Shown here piece by piece: positions 8,811 to 16,854 of a stretch of DNA of 64,000 nucleotides. This DNA is from Formicincola oecophyllae (GTDB lineage Bacteria > Pseudomonadota > Alphaproteobacteria > Acetobacterales > Acetobacteraceae). The notes beneath the pieces were generated by a model. The model worked only from the letters and a program-made list of their open reading frames with translations, had not been told where the DNA came from and ran no database searches. The stretch is taken from contig NZ_CP038231.1 of NCBI RefSeq assembly GCF_006542395.2, positions 1,364,001 to 1,428,000 of the forward strand, in the 5' to 3' direction. How positions within the stretch are numbered: the first letter of the stretch is position 1; every line of letters begins with the position of its first letter. The translations under genes were made by a program, and so were the position numbers.

Positions 8811-9167
8811 TCAGTCAAGTTCTTCATAGTTGTTGAATGTCCAGGTGACAGGCGCTTCACCCTTATCCGTGGCCTCTGGCTTGTCGTTGATCCAAGCGTC
8901 AGAAATCACGATTGATTTCCCACTGTCGTACTGGATTTGAAGTTCACCTTCCCCCAACGCCGGGTCAAATGCGTCCAGTTTCATGTTCTGTGTGGGAATA
9001 ATTGTGGCCTGCACTTCGCCACCTTCCCACATTGTTGAACGCAGCGTGCGTTGCGTGCCTTCAACTTTATTGTTCTTCTTGCCAGCTAGACGAACTTTCA
9101 CGCCTTGCTGGATGTCATACTGAACGCCGCGCCACCAAAGCTTGGCCGAACCAAATGTTTGCGCCAT
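8811..9167 (-). CDS. Tail tube protein (Mu gp40/M)
   Basis: A 118-residue protein of the Mu gpM tail tube family, which polymerises into the inner tube. Family-like features are the opening GSAKLWWRGVQYDIQQG, the segment TQRTLRSTMWEGGEVQATI and the end VTWTFNNYEEL. It lies directly after the sheath gene (11-bp gap) with an AGGAGG-type site just before its ATG. Sheath-tube-chaperone-tape measure is the standard order in contractile tails. Confidence 0.93.
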   Translation of the reverse strand: MAQTFGSAKLWWRGVQYDIQQGVKVRLAGKKNNKVEGTQRTLRSTMWEGGEVQATIIPTQNMKLDAFDPALGEGELQIQYDSGKSIVISDAWINDKPEATDKGEAPVTWTFNNYEELD

Positions 9168-9178
9168 AAATACCTCCT

Positions 9179-10651
9179 TTAGTACTGAAGTTGCAGCTGG
9201 TTGGCCAAAACCATCAGGCTGCCCATTGCCCTCACGGGCAGGCTGGCGTTCACCCTGTTGCGGTCGCTTGCGTCACGCGTGAACACCGCCTGGGGCGCCA
9301 TCTCTTTGACGTCATCCACCCAGCCGTTGCCTTGGTAGATGCCGCACTGGGCAACCCAACTGCCTTTGAGGGTTCGGCACGTCACAACGCCGTCAGCCAA
9401 GGCCAGGGGGCTGTCATCGTCAGCAAGCTTGGCGCGTGCGTAGGTACCCTCAACGTACGCATTCCACTCAAAACGGACGCGCGCGGCGATGGCTGGCAGC
9501 ATCACGTCCCAAGGGGCAACGGGCGCGCTTGTAACCGGGTCCTGCGTGCGTGTGGTCACCACCCTTTCAAGGGTGATGGTGCCGTCAGAGGCTTGGCGGA
9601 ATGTGCTGCAGCCGTTCATCAGCAAAACCTGGCGCGCCGCCATGTCGAACACGTCAGCGGCATCAGGCCCAAGGCCCGTTTGGGTGGAAAGCGGCAGGCC
9701 GCGCAGCTGCCGCGCTGGGTCCGTGTTCAAGCTCTGCGCGCCCTGCGCCGCCAAGGCGGCTGTGACATTCCAACTGGAAGCGCGCGGTGCCTGCATGGGC
9801 AGCAACACAAGCTCCTGCGCAGTGTCAAACTGCTTGGCCAACGCCAGTGCCTGACCCTGCGTGGCACGCACAGCCACCCAGACACGCATATCTTGGCCCA
9901 CCATGGCTTTGCCGCGCCTGTTGGCTTCCTGCACAGCCAGCTGGATGCTGGCTGGATCATTGGCCAGCAGAATCAGGTCAGTGTACCAGCTGTCCCCCAG
10001 CGCTTGCAGGGCTGTGCTGATGTCAGACGTTCCAGCCCCGCCAGCAAAGGGTGTGACCGTCACCACCAGACCTGGCGTCATGTCCTGCCGGGCGGTGGAG
10101 ACGCGCACGTCAAGGTCATTGCCCAGCGCGCCAGCGTCACCAGCTGTCAGCGTCACGGCCCCGTTCTGGCCCTGGGCTGCAGTCACGCCGGTTTTCTGCA
10201 TAAGTGGGCTTGCGAAAATCGCAGCCAACAGCGCGCCCGATGCTTGCACGGCCGTGGTGCCCTGGCTGACGCTGAACGTCACGCGCTGGCCTGCGATCCA
10301 CACCGCCCCCTGCGCCGCCGCCGTGGCTGTGCCCGTGAAGGTGATGGTGGCGCTGGCTGCCGTGGCGCCACCGGCAAGTGGGGCTGCAACGGCGTCCACC
10401 TGCAGGGTTGGCTGTTCTTGAATGAACGTTGCCACTGCCTGGGCCATCACGCTGCCGGGGCCATAGACTAGGGCTGCCTGACCCGCGCTGATGTTCCCAT
10501 AAAGCGTTCCTGCCGCCTTGCTGGCGGTAGCGCCGACAATCACGCAGCGCAGCGGCATGCCCGCAACCCTGTTGGGGTTGGGGACATCAATCACTTCAGT
10601 GTATGAACCGGGCACAGCCCAGCTGCCGGGGATCTCCGCAAAATCAACCAT
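9179..10651 (-). CDS. Tail sheath protein (Mu gp39/L)
   Basis: A 490-residue contractile tail sheath protein. The N-terminus FAEIPGSWAVPGSYTEVI and the later segment MPLRCVIVGA match gpL, and the C-terminal half holds the sheath domain (RFEWNAYVEGTYARAKLADDDSP near residue 400, GSWVAQCGIYQGNGWVDDV near 435, and the end ASLPVRAMGSLMVLANQLQLQY, given here in parts). The ATG at 10651 is used because the upstream extension lies inside the gp38 and gp37 genes. It overlaps the gp38-like gene by eight bases. Confidence 0.93.
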   Translation of the reverse strand: MVDFAEIPGSWAVPGSYTEVIDVPNPNRVAGMPLRCVIVGATASKAAGTLYGNISAGQAALVYGPGSVMAQAVATFIQEQPTLQVDAVAAPLAGGATAASATITFTGTATAAAQGAVWIAGQRVTFSVSQGTTAVQASGALLAAIFASPLMQKTGVTAAQGQNGAVTLTAGDAGALGNDLDVRVSTARQDMTPGLVVTVTPFAGGAGTSDISTALQALGDSWYTDLILLANDPASIQLAVQEANRRGKAMVGQDMRVWVAVRATQGQALALAKQFDTAQELVLLPMQAPRASSWNVTAALAAQGAQSLNTDPARQLRGLPLSTQTGLGPDAADVFDMAARQVLLMNGCSTFRQASDGTITLERVVTTRTQDPVTSAPVAPWDVMLPAIAARVRFEWNAYVEGTYARAKLADDDSPLALADGVVTCRTLKGSWVAQCGIYQGNGWVDDVKEMAPQAVFTRDASDRNRVNASLPVRAMGSLMVLANQLQLQY

Positions 10652-10868
10652 TTTTCGTTGCCTCCTTGTTCGGAATGCTTGGCGTGATACTGCGTGCAGG
10701 CAGGGCAGCAGCGGCTGGGGCATCTGCTTCCAGCAAATCACCGCAGCGCAGGGCGCGCGCCCAGTACGGGTCTGCGCCATTCACCTTAAAGGTGGGCGGC
10801 ACAGCGCTGCCATCCGGCGCCAGCACGCGCCTGCCTGGTGCGGGGCGCACAAGTTTCATGTCAGCCAC
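10644..10868 (-). CDS. DUF2635 protein (Mu gp38-like)
   Basis: A 74-residue protein with the short DUF2635 pattern KLVRPAPGRRVLAPDG near the N-terminus followed by PYWARALRCGDLLEAD. Its function is unknown, but it sits before the sheath in many Mu-like phages. A GTG at 10868 is chosen because AAAAGGAG lies seven bases before it; the ATG at 10859 would be about 16 bases from that site. It overlaps the gp37 gene by eight bases. Confidence 0.8.
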   Translation of the reverse strand: MADMKLVRPAPGRRVLAPDGSAVPPTFKVNGADPYWARALRCGDLLEADAPAAAALPARSITPSIPNKEATKNG

Positions 10869-11481
10869 GGGGCTGCTCCTTTTCTATTTCTATGTCCCAG
10901 TCCCAACGCAGGAAGTCGTCAAGTTGCTGGGCGTATGGCTGCAAATCCGGTGAGACGTGTTCAAACGTCAGTTCAGCTGCCACCACGCATGCGCGGTCTT
11001 CAAACCAGTCCTCTGTCTGCAACACTGAAATGTCAGTGACTTTGCACGTACCGATCCCGTCCAGTGCCCAACCGTGAAAGCATGTTGCAAACACCGCCAT
11101 GATGCCGGCCACACCGATGCCGCGCAGCTGTCCAGTGCCCAGGTAGAGACGTTGCGGGTCTGGCAGGCGCAGCAGAACGGCCACGGGGAATATTAGCGTG
11201 CCACGGAACGTCATTCCGCAATCGCGCTCCGCACGCCATATTCCGCAGCCCAGCGCCACACTTGGGCCGTTCTGAGAAAGCTTCTCCCATGTGGCACGGT
11301 TTGGGCTGGGCGGCAGGTGGTGGTGGCTGAACACTTCAGGCCGCAGGACCTCTCTCAGCCGCTGCGACACACTTATATAAGTGTGTGCGACAACATCGCC
11401 CCGCAGAATTTGGCGTGGGAAGTCTGGCGGGGTGCCTGGCAAGGGCGGCACAGACGTTACAGCGGTGGTTCCCTGGTTCAT
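10861..11481 (-). CDS. DUF1834 protein (Mu gp37-like)
   Basis: A 206-residue protein of the DUF1834/gp37 family of neck or tail-terminator proteins. Seen features are the central segment CGMTFRGTLIFPVAVLLR, the motif GWALDGIGTCKVTDISVLQ near residue 150, and VVAAELTFEHV near 175, which are similar to other gp37 homologues. The ATG at 11481 has GGAAGGA ten bases upstream; an in-frame GTG at 11490 is an alternative. The function is inferred from position between gp36 and the sheath. Confidence 0.75.
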   Translation of the reverse strand: MNQGTTAVTSVPPLPGTPPDFPRQILRGDVVAHTYISVSQRLREVLRPEVFSHHHLPPSPNRATWEKLSQNGPSVALGCGIWRAERDCGMTFRGTLIFPVAVLLRLPDPQRLYLGTGQLRGIGVAGIMAVFATCFHGWALDGIGTCKVTDISVLQTEDWFEDRACVVAAELTFEHVSPDLQPYAQQLDDFLRWDWDIEIEKEQPRG

Positions 11482-11483
11482 GC

Positions 11484-11915
11484 TCACCACATCCTTCCCC
11501 TGAAAACGGTTGGCGTGCGGCTTTGAAAACGTGACCAGACCCCGCTGTCCTCATTCTTCACAGTGGCGTCCAGCGTGGCCTTGCCGGCCGCCACGGCGGC
11601 CAGCCACGCCATGGCGGTCTGACGCCCCTCCTTGATCTGCTCGCTGGGCGCACGCTCCGCCCCAAGGGCCAGGTCATGGCGCGCCAACAAGCAACACATG
11701 CGCGTCACCACTGGCAGGACAGGCGCTAGCGGGATTTCATAGCGCCGCTGCACGTAGGAGTTGATAAGGTCTGAGGCATCCGCCAGGGCCTGGTTAATGC
11801 GCGCTTCGTCAATAGCGCCGCGCGGCATGTCAAGTGATGGGTCAGACATGCAGATCTCATCAGCGCCGAAACGCTGCACCATGTCATCCACCGTGGCGTA
11901 CAGGTCAGGCAACAT
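11484..11915 (-). CDS. DUF1320 protein (Mu gp36-like)
   Basis: A 143-residue helical protein of the DUF1320 family, adaptor-like proteins at the head-tail joint. Key segments are VDDMVQRFGADEI near the start, RINQALADASDLINSYVQRRYEIPL (shown here only by its first and last parts: RINQALADAS and YVQRRYEIPL), and RMCCLLARHDL. The order gp34-gp35-gp36-gp37 is kept. The ATG at 11915 overlaps the gp35 stop by 11 bases. Confidence 0.88.
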   Translation of the reverse strand: MLPDLYATVDDMVQRFGADEICMSDPSLDMPRGAIDEARINQALADASDLINSYVQRRYEIPLAPVLPVVTRMCCLLARHDLALGAERAPSEQIKEGRQTAMAWLAAVAAGKATLDATVKNEDSGVWSRFQSRTPTVFRGRMW

Positions 11916-12189
11916 GAATCAGCACCAGGTCTGGGTCACGCCGCATGGCCGTGATTTGCCATTCCTCAAGGTCCGCAACCGCGTGGATGGCGCGGTGGGG
12001 ATGGATCATGCCACCACGGCGCAGGCCAGGAGCGTGGCACACCACCAGCAGGGTGCCAGGCCCCAGTTCCTGGAACGGCTCCTCACCTGGCCGCAGGGCC
12101 TCCAAAAGCTGCACGCCAATGCTGGGCAGCTTGGGTGAGGGCGCCACATAACCCGCATGGTTGTTTTTCGTCATCTCCTTCTGCGCCAT
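11905..12189 (-). CDS. Mu gp35-like small neck/head protein
   Basis: A 94-residue protein between capsid and gp36. Its C-terminus (AVADLEEWQITAMRRDPDLVL) resembles the LTxEQLxALKADPxL pattern of Mu gp35/HI1506-type proteins. The N-terminal half holds a hydrophobic stretch with LLVVCHAPGLRRGG. The ATG at 12189 overlaps the capsid stop. The exact role is unknown. Confidence 0.72.
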   Translation of the reverse strand: MAQKEMTKNNHAGYVAPSPKLPSIGVQLLEALRPGEEPFQELGPGTLLVVCHAPGLRRGGMIHPHRAIHAVADLEEWQITAMRRDPDLVLIHVA

Positions 12190-13157
12190 CAGATTTTGGC
12201 CGCGTCATTGCGCAGGTAGGCGCTGCAAACCATTTCAAGCTGGCCTTTCCATTCATTGGCGCCCGTCACCCATGTTTTGCCGTCTGGCGCCAGCTGCGGC
12301 AGCAAGGCCACTTCCGAGTTCAACAGCTTGCGCGCCGTTGCCCGAAGGCCAGGCGGCACCACAAGCAGGTCAGGGCAGGTTTCATACGGTGTCCCGTCAG
12401 CCCTGAACTGCATCTGCATCTGCGTGTAGGCTTTATCGAGGTTAGGCCCATTAAGGGGCGCAACGCTCATGAGCGCGCAGCGGTGCATGCCGTATCCAGC
12501 GGCGCAGCGCCCATCTATACCCCACACAAATTCATTGTGGTGGAACACCTCCCCCGTGTTCAGGCTGGTGCGGGGCGTCACGGTGAAGGGGCGCCGGCGC
12601 TGGAACACCATAGGCTTCAATGGCTGCTTGGTGCAGAACAGGAACCAAGCAGGCCCAGGCGCCTCACCCTGGCTGGTGTCGGGCAGCATCAAGTTGGACC
12701 ATGAAATGGGCTGGCCATCCTGGTTGGTTGAAGGGTGGTCAGTGTCGAAATAGTTCTGACCGTCAATGCCCTTCTGGGTGCGTCCATTGTTCAGCAAGCC
12801 ATAAACAAGCTTGTCTGGCAGGCTGCCGGCATCAAGTCCCAGCTGTGAAATGATGGGCTGCAGGAAGCCGTACTGGTCGTCCTCGAAGTCTTCGCGCTTG
12901 ACTGAAAACGTTTCCTCAAACGTCCTGTTGACGATCGTGAAACGTTCCTGGGTGGAGACGGCTTGCACAACGCGTTCACCCAACCATTCACGCATGCCCT
13001 TCAGCTCCATCAGGCGCGGGTAGAAGTTCGCGCCCGATGAACTGCCAACGGTCATGGAAATCTTGTTGTAAGTGGGGTCAGCAGTTTTTAACCACTTGTT
13101 GAAGGCAAGGTTAACGCGCGTGTTCAGTGCCGAAATCGTGCCGGCGTTGATGTCCAT
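12189..13157 (-). CDS. Major head protein T (Mu gp34)
   Basis: A 322-residue protein of the Mu-like gpT major capsid family, which builds the icosahedral head. Family-like segments include the N-terminal AFNKWLKTADPTYNKIS, RFTIVNRTFEETFSVKRED near residue 72, and YFDTDHP near 135. It follows the protease/scaffold and the small gp33-like protein as in Mu. The ATG at 13157 lies 11 bp after the upstream stop. Confidence 0.94.
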   Translation of the reverse strand: MDINAGTISALNTRVNLAFNKWLKTADPTYNKISMTVGSSSGANFYPRLMELKGMREWLGERVVQAVSTQERFTIVNRTFEETFSVKREDFEDDQYGFLQPIISQLGLDAGSLPDKLVYGLLNNGRTQKGIDGQNYFDTDHPSTNQDGQPISWSNLMLPDTSQGEAPGPAWFLFCTKQPLKPMVFQRRRPFTVTPRTSLNTGEVFHHNEFVWGIDGRCAAGYGMHRCALMSVAPLNGPNLDKAYTQMQMQFRADGTPYETCPDLLVVPPGLRATARKLLNSEVALLPQLAPDGKTWVTGANEWKGQLEMVCSAYLRNDAAKI

Positions 13158-13168
13158 GTCTCAGGTCC

Positions 13169-13696
13169 TCAAGTGGTGGTTTTGGGTGTGGCCGCCGCTG
13201 GCAACATGGCTGGAAAAGCCGTGGGGGCTGCCACGTTCACAAAAGGTGTGCCGCCGTCCAGCCCAACGAAGTGGCCGGCAACCAGGCGGGCGCCGCCACC
13301 TGCGCCTGTTGCCTGGAAGCTCACGTTCTCATCATCCACTGCATAGACGGCCTGCCCCAGCTGGGCGTAGGTCGGCGCTGGCTCGTTGGGCAGGAAGGGC
13401 AGGGCGTAACAACCCGTTTTGACCCAAATGGGGTTAGCCCCCGCATGGAGCGCATCCACGCCCTGTGTGGGGGTGTTGTCCATGGCCTGTCGGGCAATTC
13501 CGATGATGCACACTGGGGTGACGGCAGCGCCGCCCCCAGCAGGGGCCGTCTGCCCGGCCGGCACCAGCGTGCCATCCGCCAGGACGGCAACCAGGCTGCC
13601 CCGGAAAACCCGGAAACCAGGCGCAACGGCATGACCGAACTCTGGCCCGCAGGGGCCTGCCTTGCGCTCTAGCGCGCGGTCTGCTGCAAGTGCCAT
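13169..13696 (-). CDS. Probable head decoration protein (Mu gp33 position)
   Basis: A 175-residue, Gly/Ala-rich protein between protease/scaffold and capsid. The N-terminal part (VFRGSLVAVLADGTLVPAG) and CIIGIARQAMDN resemble DUF2190-like capsid cement proteins that start with a GxxVxVxxDGTxxPA beta segment. In Mu this slot holds gp33, of uncertain role. The C-terminus is Ala/Pro/Thr-rich. The assignment rests on position and faint pattern only. Confidence 0.55.
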   Translation of the reverse strand: MALAADRALERKAGPCGPEFGHAVAPGFRVFRGSLVAVLADGTLVPAGQTAPAGGGAAVTPVCIIGIARQAMDNTPTQGVDALHAGANPIWVKTGCYALPFLPNEPAPTYAQLGQAVYAVDDENVSFQATGAGGGARLVAGHFVGLDGGTPFVNVAAPTAFPAMLPAAATPKTTT

Positions 13697-14232
13697 CAGT
13701 AAGCACCCCCAGCAAGGTCTTCAGGGCCTAAACCCAGTGCTGCGTCAAACGCCGCCATGCCTGGGATCTTCCCCATGCCGAGTGTATGCGTTGGCTGGCC
13801 AGCCTGGTGCAGGGTCACGTTGCTGGGGGGGGCGTCAGGCAGGCCGTCCACAATCTCCTGCGCCTGCGCGGGGTTGGCTGCATGAAGTGTGATGAGGGTC
13901 TTGGCCAGACCTTCACTGATCGCCTTTTTGCGCCCGGCCTCAGCCACGAAGGCTTCAGCGGCCTGAGTGGCCATCCGGGATTTCAGTGCCGCGTTCTCAG
14001 TTTCAAGGTCTTTCGTGCGCTTTGCGTGGGCGGTGATCTGCTCAGCGCTCGCCTGAGCTTTGGCAAGCAGAGTTTCATCAGGGGTGGTGGGGGGCAGGCC
14101 GGTCATTTCAGCCAGCCGGGAATGCAAGCTTGTGTAGCGCCTGGCACCCGTCAGGGCTTCATCAACAGCTGCGCGGTCAGCGCCGTCTGAGAGGCCCAGT
14201 CGCGCGCGCAGCTCTGTGAATGGGTAAGACAA
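13696..14232 (-). CDS. Internal scaffold start within gpI (Mu Z-like), predicted
   Basis: Inside the protease/scaffold gene an AAAAGGAG site lies nine bases before an in-frame TTG at 14232. Starting there would give a 178-residue scaffold beginning LSYPFTELRARLGL, exactly where the protease domain ends. Mu makes its scaffold Z from an internal start in I. Here only the site and frame are seen, so this is a prediction. Confidence 0.5.
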   Translation of the reverse strand: MSYPFTELRARLGLSDGADRAAVDEALTGARRYTSLHSRLAEMTGLPPTTPDETLLAKAQASAEQITAHAKRTKDLETENAALKSRMATQAAEAFVAEAGRKKAISEGLAKTLITLHAANPAQAQEIVDGLPDAPPSNVTLHQAGQPTHTLGMGKIPGMAAFDAALGLGPEDLAGGAY

Positions 14233-14715
14233 AACTGCCTTCTCCTTTTCATGGTTTTTTGGGGAAGTGGCCGCATGGTGCAGCGTTTCAAGCTCCAGGT
14301 CCGGATTGTTTGTGAGTGCAACACGTAGAATGCGCAGCACCGTGCCGTCCCCAGACGTAACCAGGACTGGGCTCAAAGCCCTGTAGGCATGGTCTGTCAT
14401 CCTTGCGGTGCCTGCCGCTGTCCATTCAACGCGGCCCCACAGGCCATCGCCGCGCACATCCAGTTCAGTGATCCACCCCATGGCGGGCGCAGGCTTGCCC
14501 TGTGGGGCTGCAAGATCTGTGCTGTGGTTCTCGTCCACCACCAGCTTGCCGCGCGCACTGGCCATGGACTGGCGCGCAACGCTAGTCAGGTCGCCAGAAC
14601 GGTAAGTGCGTGTGCCGCCAAGGGCTGGGAATGTGCCAGCCGGCAGCACATGCACCCACAAGGGCGCGTGGCCTGGGGCGTCTGAAAGGGGCAGGGGTCT
14701 GGCGGCAATATCCAT
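13696..14715 (-). CDS. Head maturation protease/scaffold (Mu I, gp32)
   Basis: A 339-residue protein with the Mu gpI layout. The N-terminal protease half carries the segment GKLVVDENHSTD (a conserved DxxHxxD region, about residues 57-67) and the core GWITELDVRGDGLWGRVEW. A linker follows at about 150-165, then a helical scaffold half with predicted coiled coil (AKRTKDLETENAALKSRM) and a C-terminus rich in Gly/Leu. An internal start that would give the scaffold alone is described separately. The ATG at 14715 lies 30 bp after late element copy 2, so the gene opens a late operon as I does in Mu. Confidence 0.9.
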   Translation of the reverse strand: MDIAARPLPLSDAPGHAPLWVHVLPAGTFPALGGTRTYRSGDLTSVARQSMASARGKLVVDENHSTDLAAPQGKPAPAMGWITELDVRGDGLWGRVEWTAAGTARMTDHAYRALSPVLVTSGDGTVLRILRVALTNNPDLELETLHHAATSPKNHEKEKAVLSYPFTELRARLGLSDGADRAAVDEALTGARRYTSLHSRLAEMTGLPPTTPDETLLAKAQASAEQITAHAKRTKDLETENAALKSRMATQAAEAFVAEAGRKKAISEGLAKTLITLHAANPAQAQEIVDGLPDAPPSNVTLHQAGQPTHTLGMGKIPGMAAFDAALGLGPEDLAGGAY

Positions 14716-14745
14716 GGCGCCACCATGCCGCTTTCATGGGTGCTG

Positions 14746-14768
14746 TTTCAGGGTGCCACTGTTCACCG
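14746..14768 (-). promoter_or_regulatory. Late element copy 2, upstream of protease/scaffold
   Basis: This 23-bp element is identical to the copies at 1884 and 22929. It carries the dyad GGTG-N8-CACC and lies 30 bp before the ATG of the protease gene, in the place of the Mu PI promoter. It is in the 201-bp gap after gpG. Confidence 0.72.
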
Positions 14769-14870
14769 GCCAGCGCGCTTATCAAGCAAGCTTCAAAAAT
14801 GCACCAGGAAGGGTGGAAAGCTTTCTGGGCATCAATCCCTGCACCAAGCGCCTGAAACGCGCTGGCGGGT

Positions 14871-14898
14871 GTTCGAAAGTGTTCGAAGGCCGTTCGAA
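14871..14898. repeat. Three GTTCGAA direct repeats, 10-11 bp apart
   Basis: The heptamer GTTCGAA occurs at 14871, 14881 and 14892, in the non-coding gap between gpG and late element 2. TTCGAA is itself a palindrome, so sites face the same side of the helix. A similar array with 11-bp spacing lies near the left prophage end (29512-29541). Confidence 0.65.
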
Positions 14899-14916
14899 AA
14901 CTCCCAGCCCAACCGC

Positions 14917-15411
14917 TCACCGCAAAGCGCGGCTGAAAAAGCCCTCAAGAGTGGTTTCTAGCGCCGCGCGGTCTTCAGCAGTGAAGCCAAGATAAGGTCT
15001 TGGCGGCAGCAACACTGACTTGCGCTTGAACAGCTGCCCCCCCATCCTGAACACCAGTGCTGGCTTGGTGCGTGGCTTGATGAGTGCGCCGAATTGCTGC
15101 GCCGCCGCGTAAACCAGGTTGCTGCCCCATATAAGTGTGTCGCCACGCGCTTGGCTGGTCAGGCTGCGCTGCAGTCCCCCACCCTGGATGAGTGGCGGCA
15201 GCGGTTTGCGGCTTTGGGCGTAAAGCTTGTTGAACGCAACGTAGGAGGCCCCCACCGCAGGCCGTCCTTCATTCAGGCGCTGGCGTGTGTTGTCCACAAT
15301 CTCAGTGCCCAAGGCGGCCAGGAAGGGCTGTGGTTTGCGCCCAATGTCCGCCAACCGTTGCAGGGCCTGCTTGATGTGTTTGGTATCGCCTGAGAGCGTG
15401 ATTTGGGCCAT
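14917..15411 (-). CDS. Virion morphogenesis protein G (Mu gp31)
   Basis: A 164-residue protein of the Mu G / gpS-like virion morphogenesis family, linked to tail completion and neck assembly. The opening is MAQITLSGDTKHIKQALQ. The motif VGASYVAFN with PLIQGGGLQRSL near residue 75 and QFGALIK near 105 is typical of the family. A 156-bp gap separates it from the minor head gene. Confidence 0.87.
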   Translation of the reverse strand: MAQITLSGDTKHIKQALQRLADIGRKPQPFLAALGTEIVDNTRQRLNEGRPAVGASYVAFNKLYAQSRKPLPPLIQGGGLQRSLTSQARGDTLIWGSNLVYAAAQQFGALIKPRTKPALVFRMGGQLFKRKSVLLPPRPYLGFTAEDRAALETTLEGFFSRALR

Positions 15412-15567
15412 GTGTCTAAGCTTTGTTGCGGGATAAGGGTTGGGAATGTTAGGGTTTCAGGGCTGGCAGCGGTGACACGGTGATATTCTCCGGGCCGTAG
15501 CCTCTGAATAGTGTGCGCGATGTGGGTTCCCTGCTTGCAGGAACGGAGGCCCACCCGCTGCCAGCGT

Positions 15568-16854
15568 TCATTCATCCTTGATCTCTTTGCGCAGCAGTCT
15601 TGCCCAATCCTTTTCAGCTAAACGTGTCAAGCTCACCGCATAATTTTCTTCACGGTCAAGCGTGGTTTTAATGGCTAGACTGTAAAGTCTATCTCTCCAA
15701 CGCCCCAGTAATGTCAAAGAACGTGTGGTTTCATGCTCGGGCGGTTTACTTTTCAATATTAGATGAGATGGCTGGGCCAGGATTTCCGGCAAGCTTTCAT
15801 AATCCTCCACAGTCAGTTCAGGGTGGTGCAAGCGGTTCTTGTTCAGGCTCTCGCCAGATAGCAGCACGCTGGCTGTAGTGCTTTGCAAAATGGCCTGGGC
15901 ACGGCCTGCAAGCGTGCCGCACCGCACGGTGCCCACCGCAAACGGCAATGGTGGAACGTCATCACTGCCTGACGGTTCCTCCATACTTGCCAAGTCACGC
16001 ACCTGCTGGCGCTCAATCTCCTGGTGCTCTGGCGCTGGCAAGCCGGCCAACGGCTGGCCGCGCACGTCATCAACAGGATGCAGGGCCTTCTTGGCGCGCT
16101 GCTTCTCAGCTTTCAGCCATTGCTGGCCAACATTGGTTTGGAAACCGGGATCAATGCCTTTTGGCACCATGACCACGGCCCCCGTGGCAGGGTTCGTCCA
16201 AGGCTTGGCGTCAAGGGGGGGCGCTTCACTGACCTGCCAGCCCTGGCGTGCCATTTTGCCGTCAGAGACCACTTCAACAGAGCAATGGCATTTCCAACCA
16301 TTGGGCGGGTAATGCGTGTCCCACCAAGGATGGTTGGCTGGCAGGATGGTGCCGTCCCACGCAACATGTTCTAGTCGTGGGTGCAGGCAGGCGTTGTGCC
16401 TGTAGCGCCACAGGGGATAGAGCTCCAGCGCCTCTGGCGTTGTCATCTGCCTGTAGCGTCCAGCCGCATAAGCGGCGCTCAAGTTGGTGTCATAGATGAG
16501 TGCGCTGCGCCAATTTCTGCTGCCGTGATAGTCCCAGCCGTATTTCTTCACCAAACGGTCGAACTGCTTTCGAAAATCAGCCAGCGTTGTCCCCTGCGCC
16601 AATGCCTTGTTCACTGCCGCCTGGAAATCCGTTACCAGGGCCTGGCTGGCAGCGCCCGCCACAGCGAAGGAACGCGCATAGCCCTCAGAACTGACCTCCC
16701 CCCACTTCCGTGTTGGCACCGGCACTTTTTGCCTAAAAAACGTTATGGCTTCGCTTGGCGCCAGCGCCGCCCCCTCTGCCACAACGCCAGGGGCCAAGTC
16801 ATGGCGCGCAAGGTGGGGGTTCTCCAACACCTCGCTGTCCAGTGTTGTGCTCAT
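15568..16854 (-). CDS. Minor head protein (Mu gpF/gp30-like) fused to PBECR2-type nuclease domain
   Basis: A 428-residue two-part protein. The N-terminal 220 residues are a Mu F-like head morphogenesis domain (KKYGWDYHG, LIYDTNLSAAYAAGRYRQM, and the C-x-C segment GWKCHCSVEVV). A linker of 80 Pro/Gln/Asp-rich residues follows. The last 105 residues (LAGRAQAIL, VLLSGESLNKNRLHHPELT, then SLTLLGRWRDRLYSLAIKTT) look like the phage Barnase-EndoU-ColicinE5/D-RelE-like (PBECR2) domain known to be fused to Mu gpF-type proteins. The family is thought to be RNase-like toxin, but activity is not shown here. The ATG overlaps the portal stop; downstream, a small reading frame overlaps its own stop (ATGAATGA). 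Confidence 0.85.
   Translation of the reverse strand: MSTTLDSEVLENPHLARHDLAPGVVAEGAALAPSEAITFFRQKVPVPTRKWGEVSSEGYARSFAVAGAASQALVTDFQAAVNKALAQGTTLADFRKQFDRLVKKYGWDYHGSRNWRSALIYDTNLSAAYAAGRYRQMTTPEALELYPLWRYRHNACLHPRLEHVAWDGTILPANHPWWDTHYPPNGWKCHCSVEVVSDGKMARQGWQVSEAPPLDAKPWTNPATGAVVMVPKGIDPGFQTNVGQQWLKAEKQRAKKALHPVDDVRGQPLAGLPAPEHQEIERQQVRDLASMEEPSGSDDVPPLPFAVGTVRCGTLAGRAQAILQSTTASVLLSGESLNKNRLHHPELTVEDYESLPEILAQPSHLILKSKPPEHETTRSLTLLGRWRDRLYSLAIKTTLDREENYAVSLTRLAEKDWARLLRKEIKDE

Noticed and set aside
9191-10471. 426-codon rightward open frame opposite the sheath gene
   Set aside because: The opposite strand codes a well-supported sheath protein; the frame has no recognisable pattern.
15273-15575. 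100-codon leftward frame overlapping gpG as a full gene
   Set aside because: It overlaps the supported gpG gene by 139 bp in another frame; only the first part is mentioned as a possible small frame.
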